A stretch of 64,000 nucleotides of DNA from Hormoscilla sp. GUM202 (GTDB taxonomy: Bacteria > Cyanobacteriota > Cyanobacteriia > Cyanobacteriales > Desertifilaceae). A program made the position numbers and the translations under genes. Positions 58,497 through 64,000 of this stretch are shown here, piece after piece. The first letter of the stretch is position 1. Each line of letters begins with the position of its first letter. A model generated the notes under the pieces. That model ran no database searches. It was not told the DNA's origin and was given only the letters and a program-made list of their open reading frames with translations. Where the stretch lies: assembly GCA_005518205.2 (NCBI GenBank), contig RFFC02000003.1, forward strand, positions 62,001 through 126,000. Direction: 5' to 3'.

Positions 58497-59395
58497 TTTA
58501 ACTCCGCGACAAATGGGGCTATCGCCCGCACAAATTCCGCCGTTGATTCATAAGGTAACACATTTCGACCGGGAATTTTCACCCCGCGACCATTTGGCAA
58601 GCATTGCAAATAAGCAGCTATACGTCGATCGGGTGTTTCCGTCTTACCTTCTGGACTAATACTTGATGCCATTTCTCCGACAACTACCAAAGTGGGTTGA
58701 GAAATAGCGGCGATCGCGCTTTCGTAGTCCTGTCGCCAAAACCCAGCGAGAAAGGAAAACACGGCATAGCGACTAGCAGGATTTTCTGCACCGGTTTCCA
58801 AGGTATCTAACCAGGAACCATCGACTCCGGAGACATCAGCAAACAGTTGGCGTATAGAAAAAGATTCAAAGAATTGCCGACGGCGGGCGTAGCGATAGAA
58901 AGCATTACCAATAGGAGAATCAAAGAAGAGATTCCAGACCAGTCGTTGCTGCCAAGGGCTTGACTTTTTGGTCATTATCGGCCAAGCTGGAGGACCAGCA
59001 AACACCAGTCCTCGAATCAAATTAGGTTGGCTTTGGGTTAAGGCGATCGCTACTGGTAAGAGGGCACCTTGGACGAGGACAATGGCGGGTTTTTGGATGA
59101 CAGTCTGCAAAAAATGTTGCAACTGAGCTGCCCAATCGGTAGGATCGTAAGCTAGGCGGGGCATATCGCTTTCACCGCATCCGAGTAAGTCCGGATTGTA
59201 AATGGGATTGCGGTGACCTTGATGATACCATTGGGAGCAGAATCGGCGCCAAAACTGCCCCGATAATCCCACCCCGATGGGATGAATCAACAGTAGGGGA
59301 ATGCCGGTAGCAGCAGTGGGGGCAGTTGGGTAATGCACGGAGTAGGCACAGCGATAATTCTGCCAAGAGTAAAATTCAGTGATTGCAGGTTGCAT
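58493..59395 (-). CDS. alpha/beta-hydrolase-fold protein with degenerate triad
   Basis: 300 residues from ATG 59395. LLLIHPIGVGLSGQFWRRF and DLLGCGESDMP match the hydrolase scaffold, but the nucleophile elbow reads VQGALLPVAIA, i.e. Ala where Ser/Asp/Cys is expected, and the His loop reads PGRNVLPYES, with Asn in place of His. Probably non-catalytic, or using another mechanism. Its relatives in cyanobacteria may share this, so it may be a family trait rather than decay. Confidence 0.8.
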   Translation of the reverse strand: MQPAITEFYSWQNYRCAYSVHYPTAPTAATGIPLLLIHPIGVGLSGQFWRRFCSQWYHQGHRNPIYNPDLLGCGESDMPRLAYDPTDWAAQLQHFLQTVIQKPAIVLVQGALLPVAIALTQSQPNLIRGLVFAGPPAWPIMTKKSSPWQQRLVWNLFFDSPIGNAFYRYARRRQFFESFSIRQLFADVSGVDGSWLDTLETGAENPASRYAVFSFLAGFWRQDYESAIAAISQPTLVVVGEMASSISPEGKTETPDRRIAAYLQCLPNGRGVKIPGRNVLPYESTAEFVRAIAPFVAELN

Positions 59396-59477
59396 AGTAG
59401 ACTCAGCCAATAGTGGATATTTGACAATGATATTTTACAGCATTATCCTTCTCGATTTGCCTCATGACCCGCCTTCG

Positions 59478-59681
59478 CTATCTCGTGGGAGCGCTATTCG
59501 CACTACCCACGAGACAGCGAGGGTTCAAACCTTGGGAGGCGATAACCTTGTTAAGGTTAGCTGTCAACTCTTCTATTGTCAGTGGTGGTGAGGGATAGAC
59601 AGTGGTGTTAGTCGTTAATCCGGCGATTAAGCCGTTAGCGAGGGCAATAACTTCTGGTTCAGTTCTTGGAAATTTAGCCAT
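59478..59681 (-). pseudogene. truncated hypothetical protein, repeat at 3' end
   Basis: MAKFPRTEPEVIALANGLIA and VYPSPPLTIEELTANLNKV resemble the start of a cyanobacterial family with fibronectin-like downstream part (FPRTExEIxxLA start). After about codon 53 the frame runs into a GGTTTGAACC-like repeat and ends. Likely cut by the repeat. Confidence 0.5.
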
Positions 59682-59776
59682 TACTCTTGACACAGAAGCG
59701 ATCGGGATTATTTTGTACCTCACGCTTAGTAGAATACGCTATAATAATTCCGTTAGATAGTAGCTGGGAAGCCAAG

Positions 59777-60223
59777 ATGACGGCAAATTTTCCAAATATC
59801 GACCTTTCGGGAGTGCAACCGGACCTGCAAACCCTGAAATCTTTCGAGCAACTGCTCGATTACATTGAGTCTAGGATCGACCCCAGCCAGGAACCGGCAG
59901 CGATCGCGTCTTTATGCAAGCTCAAAAAGGAGATAATCAAACTCAAAAGTAAAAAAAAGCCGGGAGATAGGATGCTCCATGCTGGTGTCAGTGAACTACG
60001 AAAATCATTTTATGCTCATAAGGATGCAATTAGAGAAAGAAAAAGTATTTCATATACCAACCTACAGTTACTGCATGATTACTGTCATCACAAGAAATCG
60101 GCTGCGGACGGTAGTCATGAGGGTCGCACCCGGATTCGGGACATTGAAGCTGAGGAGCCGGATGAGGCGAAAGTCTCACGTCCGGTTTTGGAGACGAGTC
60201 GGTCCGGTGACGGACTGGCTTAG
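59777..60223 (+). CDS. hypothetical protein whose 3' half is group II intron sequence
   Basis: First about 92 codons (MTANFPNIDLSGVQPDLQTL, KSFEQLLDYIESRID, LKKEIIKLKSKKKPGDRM) form a normal small charged helical protein of unknown family. From about 60053 the frame reads [20 protein letters not shown] and ends [16 protein letters not shown], which is the translated 3' end of the intron ORF at 38780-38953. The chimera is probably an accident of a 5'-truncated intron insertion; the original C-terminus is lost or short. Confidence 0.55.
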   Translation: MTANFPNIDLSGVQPDLQTLKSFEQLLDYIESRIDPSQEPAAIASLCKLKKEIIKLKSKKKPGDRMLHAGVSELRKSFYAHKDAIRERKSISYTNLQLLHDYCHHKKSAADGSHEGRTRIRDIEAEEPDEAKVSRPVLETSRSGDGLA

Positions 60224-60229
60224 TTTAAT
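60053..60229 (+). mobile_element. 5'-truncated group II intron remnant (domains V and VI)
   Basis: Domain V at 60155-60188 (GAGCCGGATGAGG...CACGTCCGGTTT) and domain VI to TTTAAT at 60229 match the ndhO intron almost base for base, differing in the loop. The upstream 5' 2.2 kb of intron is absent. Such 5' truncation is typical of incomplete reverse transcription during retrohoming. Confidence 0.8.
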
Positions 60230-60607
60230 ATTGTAGTCCAACATAATCTAACATTGGGTGCGGTCAAAACCCGTTGGTAGGAGACCTCCCCGCCCGAACC
60301 CGTTCCCAGGCAGAGCCGTGGGAACGAGGGGTCCGGGCTACCAACGGGTTTTAACCCACTTCAGCCTCGAAACCTGGCTCCCGCCTGGTAACGCGCGTGG
60401 CCCACGGCGAGCCATGAGGCTAATCTCCAATGGTGCAAGAACTCAGTTAAAACCCTCTGCGGATTATTGCGACGTCATGTTACTATAACACCATCCTAGC
60501 TCAGGTTTACTCAAATATTGGTATGATGTACTCAGCATACTAGAATGGAGAAACGGCTGGGAAAACCCAGCTCGAAGAACCGGTAGGAGAAAAACAAGAA
60601 AAAACCT
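60230..60607. repeat. CCGTTGGTAG / ACCAACGG repeat spacer before avtA
   Basis: AACCCGTTGGTAG (60269)...CTACCAACGGGTT (60339) flank a GTTCCCAGGC...GTGGGAACGAG module; then GTTTTAACCCACTTCAGCCT and the CTGGCTCCCGCCTGGTAACG block. No gene. The promoter of avtA should lie near 60500-60590 (TATACTAGAATGG-like AT-rich stretch before GGTAGGAG). Confidence 0.6.
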
Positions 60608-61876
60608 ATGGAACCTGTACTGACTCAATTTGGCGTGAAGATGTCCCACCTCAGCGGGGTGCGGGCAATTATGAAAGATATCATTGAAACTTTACAAGCT
60701 GGTAAAGGGCAGGATTTTATTAATTTGAGTGCGGGCAATCCAGTTATATTACCAGAAGTAGAGCAGTTGTGGCGTGATTGTACGGCAGAACTGCTATCTA
60801 GTCGGGAATACGGCGAGGTGGTTTGTCGCTACGGCCTATCTCAAGGATATCAGCCTTTGATTGAGGCGATCAAGGATGATTTTAACCAGCGCTACGGGTG
60901 GGAACTGGGCGATCGCAATATCTTGATTACGCCTGGGAGTCAATCAATCTATTTTTTTGCGGCGAATGTCTTTGGCGGCTATACTCCGGATGGCACTCTC
61001 AAGGAAATTGTGTTACCATTGAGTCCAGATTACACGGGATACGGATCGATTAGCTTGACCCCAGATGTAGTATATGCCTATAAACCAAGGATAGAAATGA
61101 CATCCCATCGGTTCAAGTATCGCCCAGACTTCAGTCAACTGCAAATTACCGAAAATACGGGTTGCGTTATCTTCTCTCGCCCCTGCAACCCCACGGGAAA
61201 TGTTTTGACAGATGATGAGGTGAAAAAGATTGGCGCGATCGCCTCTAATGTGCCAGTCTTCATCGACTCGGCCTATGGCCCGCCCTATCCGGCCCTGAAC
61301 TTCACGGGTATGACGCCAGTATTTGGAGATAATATCGTCCATTGTCTGAGTTTATCAAAGGCGGGACTGCCAGGAGAACGGATTGGTGTGGCGATCGGAC
61401 CGTCCAAACTGCTGCGAGTGTTGGAGTCATTTCAGACAAATTTGTGCATTCATTCCTCCCGCTACGGACAGGCGATCGCGGCCTTAGCGATTAAGTCAGG
61501 TAAACTCGGGAAGATATCAGATGAGGTAATACGTCCATTTTACCAGAAAAAGTTCGAGATTGTCGAATCGACATTGGATGAAGTAATGCCCAAAGAATTA
61601 CCCTGGTTCCTGCATCGGGGGGAAGGGGCAATATTTGCCTGGTTGTGGTTGCAAGATTTACCAATGACTGATTGGGAATTTTACGAAAAGCTGAAGCAAG
61701 TAGGAGTGATAATAGTGCCAGGGAGTCCATTTTTCCCAGGTTTGCGGTCAGAATGGCAACACAAGCAAGAGTGCATGAGAATTAGCTTGACGGCGACGAA
61801 TGACGAAATTGTCATGGGAATGTATCGCTTGGCAAAAGTTGTAGAAGAAGTGTATAATAATAAAGGTTTGGAGTAA
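60608..61876 (+). CDS. avtA: valine-pyruvate aminotransferase (AvtA)
   Basis: 422 residues, fold-type I PLP enzyme. INLSAGNPVILPEVE near the start, ILITPGSQSIYFFAAN, FSRPCNPTGNVLTDDEV with the PLP-anchor Asn, and the Schiff-base Lys in HCLSLSKAGLPGERIGVAIG; late GEGAIFAWLWLQDLP and VIIVPGSPFFPG. It transfers amino groups between valine/alanine and keto acids. GGTAGGAG precedes the ATG. The stop lies inside a perfect hairpin (61871-61894). Confidence 0.92.
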   Translation: MEPVLTQFGVKMSHLSGVRAIMKDIIETLQAGKGQDFINLSAGNPVILPEVEQLWRDCTAELLSSREYGEVVCRYGLSQGYQPLIEAIKDDFNQRYGWELGDRNILITPGSQSIYFFAANVFGGYTPDGTLKEIVLPLSPDYTGYGSISLTPDVVYAYKPRIEMTSHRFKYRPDFSQLQITENTGCVIFSRPCNPTGNVLTDDEVKKIGAIASNVPVFIDSAYGPPYPALNFTGMTPVFGDNIVHCLSLSKAGLPGERIGVAIGPSKLLRVLESFQTNLCIHSSRYGQAIAALAIKSGKLGKISDEVIRPFYQKKFEIVESTLDEVMPKELPWFLHRGEGAIFAWLWLQDLPMTDWEFYEKLKQVGVIIVPGSPFFPGLRSEWQHKQECMRISLTATNDEIVMGMYRLAKVVEEVYNNKGLE

Positions 61877-61924
61877 GGACTTTAGTCCTTACTCCCTAAC
61901 TCGCAGATGAGGACTAAAGTCCTC
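61871..61924. terminator. two hairpins between avtA and rimM
   Basis: GAGTAAGGACT-TT-AGTCCTTACTC (61871-61894) is a perfect palindrome including the avtA stop; GAGGACTAAAGTCCTC (61909-61924) is a second. No long T-run. They may terminate or stabilise the transcript; the same words can also be a dispersed repeat. Confidence 0.5.
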
Positions 61925-61953
61925 ACTACTTAATAAAAATTACGAATTGACAA

Positions 61954-62556
61954 ATGAGCAATGAAGAATGGATAGAAATTGGTACAATAGTTGCGCCCCA
62001 CGCCCTGAATGGGGAAATGCGAGTTTATCCTAATACTGACTTTCCCGAACGGTTTCTCGAACCCGGAAAAAGATGGCTACAACAGGGAGATCGGGAACCG
62101 GAACCGGTAGAATTGCTGGGGGGACGCTATATTCCGGGGAAGGGTTTATATGTGGTAAAATTGGCAGGGATAGAATATCGCGACCAAGCGGAAGCTTTGC
62201 GAGATGCTAAATTATTGGTGCCAGAAAGCGATCGCCCCCTGCTGGAAGAGGAAGAATATCACGTGAGAGACTTGCTGAAACTGGAAGTATTTAACCAACT
62301 GACAGGAGAGGCGATCGGTGTTGTAGTAGATATAATACCAGCGGGGAACGATCTGCTAGAAGTGCAGTTGCACAAACAACCAGAACTGCCGTCGGAGAAG
62401 TCAAATGCCCCCATTCCGAATAGAAAGAGTAAAATTAGAAAAAAGCAGCCAAGGAAACCAGTTACGGTTTTGATTCCCTTTGTCAAGGAAATTGTGCCAG
62501 TGGTAGACTTGGAAAATCGGAGAATGGAGATAGCGCCTCCTCCAGGTTTGCTATAA
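61954..62556 (+). CDS. rimM: ribosome maturation factor RimM
   Basis: 200 residues. N-terminal [20 protein letters not shown] and [20 protein letters not shown] with the RimM beta barrel; then [20 protein letters not shown] and the PRC-barrel. An insertion of about 20 basic residues ([15 protein letters not shown]) sits before [19 protein letters not shown], the usual end. It aids 16S rRNA processing and 30S head assembly. Start at 61954 follows AATTGACAA; no strong ribosome site. Confidence 0.9.
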   Translation: MSNEEWIEIGTIVAPHALNGEMRVYPNTDFPERFLEPGKRWLQQGDREPEPVELLGGRYIPGKGLYVVKLAGIEYRDQAEALRDAKLLVPESDRPLLEEEEYHVRDLLKLEVFNQLTGEAIGVVVDIIPAGNDLLEVQLHKQPELPSEKSNAPIPNRKSKIRKKQPRKPVTVLIPFVKEIVPVVDLENRRMEIAPPPGLL

Positions 62557-62593
62557 TTCTGTTATGCTCGATCGAACAGGAACGACTTGAAGT

Positions 62594-62940
62594 ATGAGTC
62601 AACAAAGATATTTGGTACGGGCGATCGGGGGAATCATAAAAAAGAGGCGATCGCATTCCACACAATTACCCACAGACATATGGGAGATCGTCAGTTGGGA
62701 AGAGTATATAGAGTTGATTAACGATCGGGCTTATGAACAGGCGAGTGGTTATTATTACAAAGGACGGATGCCGATCGCCTCCATGCCTACAGGATACGAT
62801 CGTTCGTGCGATAAAGGCATAATTTTATTTGCCGTTAACTTGTTTGGTACGATTAAAGGCATTCCTCTCAATGGGCGCCTGTAGCTTTCGTCAGGTTGGG
62901 GTGCTGGAATGTCAGCCGGATGTTTCTTATTATTGGCGAA
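62594..62940 (+). pseudogene. Uma2 family N-terminal part, frameshifted and truncated
   Basis: SWEEYIELINDRAYEQASGY and MPIASMPTGYDRSCDKGIIL, FAVNLFGTIKGIPLN match Uma2 N-termini. The first frame ends at 62884 because of one extra G near 62871-62873. The next frame continues CSFRQVGVLECQPDVSYYW (PDVSYY is the acidic-site motif) and then stops matching at about 62940, where the inverted 325-bp repeat begins. Confidence 0.8.
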
Positions 62941-62964
62941 CTTGCCCAAATAGTTCCAAGAGGG

Positions 62965-63290
62965 ACTTTTGAAAAGCTTTATTTCCAAGTGGATGATTCT
63001 GAACCCTTGCAGTGTACTTTGTCAACAGTCGAGATTTGAATGGTAAAAGTAGGGTGAGCACCGCCCACCAATGCGCAACAGACTGCGGGGAGGTTTCACC
63101 AGCAATTAAGAAACCCGGTATGGAATAAAAACCAGGTTTCTTAATTCATCCCCCACCGCAAGCGCGATCGCCTTCCATTCTGTTAACAATATCATCTTTG
63201 AATAGGAAAACCCGCCAGCGCGGGTTTTCTTTTTGTAGACGCGACTGGTGGTCCAGATGGCTTTGCTGCCGGAGAAAGCGTGCGATCGGC
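62965..63290. repeat. inverse copy of the 45405-45730 block
   Basis: Starts with the end of a DUF2283 coding sequence (LYFQVDDSEPLQCTLSTVEI is encoded here in plus orientation), continues with the GGTGAGCACCGCCCACC hairpin, the AAGAAACCCGGT...ACCAGGTTTCTT hairpin (63105-63145) and the AACCCGCC...GCGGGTTTTC repeat with CCAGATGGCTTTGCTGCC. About 90 percent identical to its partner. Confidence 0.8.
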
Positions 63291-63320
63291 CCAGAAATAC
63301 CCGATCGAAATGAAGTTAAT

Positions 63321-63815
63321 TTAGTTAATTTCTCCAAGATCGCGTAGGACTGCCTCAACAAGACTGGATTTAATGTAAATTCCATTAGCGAGCAACTGCT
63401 CAATGTAGACTTTTACTTCAGTAATCAAGCCCGCATTTTTAGCTCTACGTAAGATCCCAAGCGTCCCGATTCGAGGAATCTTTAAATGTTCTACTAATCG
63501 CCGTGCTTGGATGTCGTCTAGCAAAACTATGCTATTGGGAATAGATTGAGCTAATGCAATTGCTTCTGCTTCCCCACGATCGACTAGAAGAGATATAGGC
63601 TCTAGAATTGTAGGTAATGGTGCTTGAATTTCAATCCATTGCGCTTGGCGGACCGCCTGTGCTCCCGGTAAGCCCGCACCTAGAACAGTAACTTCATCCC
63701 ATACAGCAGGAGGAAGCAAGATCCGCTGATATAGCTGAGGCAAAAGTTCTAGCTGTTCGATAATAGCTAGAGAAATGAGCGGACTGCTATCGGCGATAAT
63801 GGCAGCATTAGTCAT
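63321..63815 (-). CDS. DUF3368 PIN-like toxin of a toxin-antitoxin pair
   Basis: 165 residues. IADSSPLISLAIIEQLELL (first Asp), PPAVWDEV, SLLVDRGEAEAIALAQSI (G-x-A-E-A) and LLDDIQARRLVEHL (D-D) are the conserved acidic motifs of the DUF3368 PIN-related family. C-terminal GTLGILRRAKNAGLI and SLVEAVLRDLGE. Start ATG 63815 (or GTG 63818) overlaps the UPF0175 stop by a few nt. Likely RNase toxin by family analogy. Confidence 0.9.
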   Translation of the reverse strand: MTNAAIIADSSPLISLAIIEQLELLPQLYQRILLPPAVWDEVTVLGAGLPGAQAVRQAQWIEIQAPLPTILEPISLLVDRGEAEAIALAQSIPNSIVLLDDIQARRLVEHLKIPRIGTLGILRRAKNAGLITEVKVYIEQLLANGIYIKSSLVEAVLRDLGEIN

Positions 63816-64000
63816 CACGTAATTCGTCAGCTATTTGGTCATCGTCTAGGTTGATTACCGGGATTTTCATTCGTCCGAGTTCAAACATAAATTGGATTTT
63901 GTTCATGTGACAAAATTCAGCGGCCTTGCCTAGAGACAACCGCCGTAACTCATACAGTTTGACTGCCAGCAAGAAGACCAGTTCTGCTTCTAAATCTTGC
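63808..64000 (-). CDS. UPF0175 family antitoxin, C-terminal part (cut by window edge)
   Basis: The minus-strand frame reads LEAELVFLLAVKLYELRRLS, LGKAAEFCHMNKIQFMFELG and KIPVINLDDDQIADELRDD, stopping at 63808. UPF0175 proteins have a helix-turn-helix (RLSLGKAAEFCHM) and precede DUF3368 toxins. The 5' end lies beyond position 64000. Confidence 0.9.
   Translation of the reverse strand, partial: QDLEAELVFLLAVKLYELRRLSLGKAAEFCHMNKIQFMFELGRMKIPVINLDDDQIADELRDD

Overview
The window is chromosomal DNA of a cyanobacterium. It carries psbO, psaE, ndhO, a cyanobacterial-type sigF and cofH (deazaflavin/FO synthesis), and HIP1 octamers (GCGATCGC) are scattered through most genes and spacers. The many dispersed hairpin repeats, small insertion elements and decayed genes suggest a repeat-rich filamentous lineage (Oscillatoriales-like). 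That placement is inference; no rRNA or other taxonomic marker is present. I see no rRNA, no CRISPR array and no convincing tRNA.

Layout. 0-9.4 kb: a glycosyltransferase remnant, a Uma2-family nuclease, a secreted phosphodiester glycosidase-like protein, several toxin-antitoxin-like genes (one PIN gene frameshifted), a hypothetical gene split by a 165-bp MITE, cofH, and an EF-G-like GTPase. 9.9-17 kb: a HEAT-repeat protein, a compact three-gene cassette ending in an ATP-dependent ligase-like nucleotidyltransferase, a small membrane protein and an ABC1/UbiB kinase. 17-31 kb: a long spacer with a structured-RNA candidate, dedA, an ISKra4-type element with perfect 9-bp target duplications, TolC, a DegT/DnrJ aminotransferase, NAD(P)HX repair (nnr), several gene corpses, psbO and sigF followed by a lipoprotein gene. 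31-39 kb: a MORN-repeat gene broken in its signal peptide by an IS1 element, psaE-mutM, a DDE insertion sequence just upstream of ndhO, and ndhO itself interrupted by a maturase-encoding group II intron whose removal restores a normal NdhO frame.

39.3-43.3 kb holds a tight three-gene operon (winged-helix-like protein, AAA+ ATPase, DUF1802-like protein with a PD-(D/E)XK nuclease core). I consider it the best candidate for an undescribed system, probably defence. 43.3-49.1 kb is a scrapyard of repeats, broken toxin-antitoxin-like genes, an NB-ARC fragment and a 418-bp tandem duplication. 49-64 kb returns to mostly housekeeping genes (ROK kinase, hydrolases, PHP phosphoesterase, cyclase, moaE, ferredoxin, avtA, rimM) mixed with truncated genes, a 5'-truncated second group II intron, and a DUF3368/UPF0175 toxin-antitoxin pair at the right edge.

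The dominant theme is genome plasticity. At least four insertions (MITE, IS1, ISKra4, group II intron) can be resolved to the base from target duplications or restored reading frames, and at least ten genes are visibly broken.
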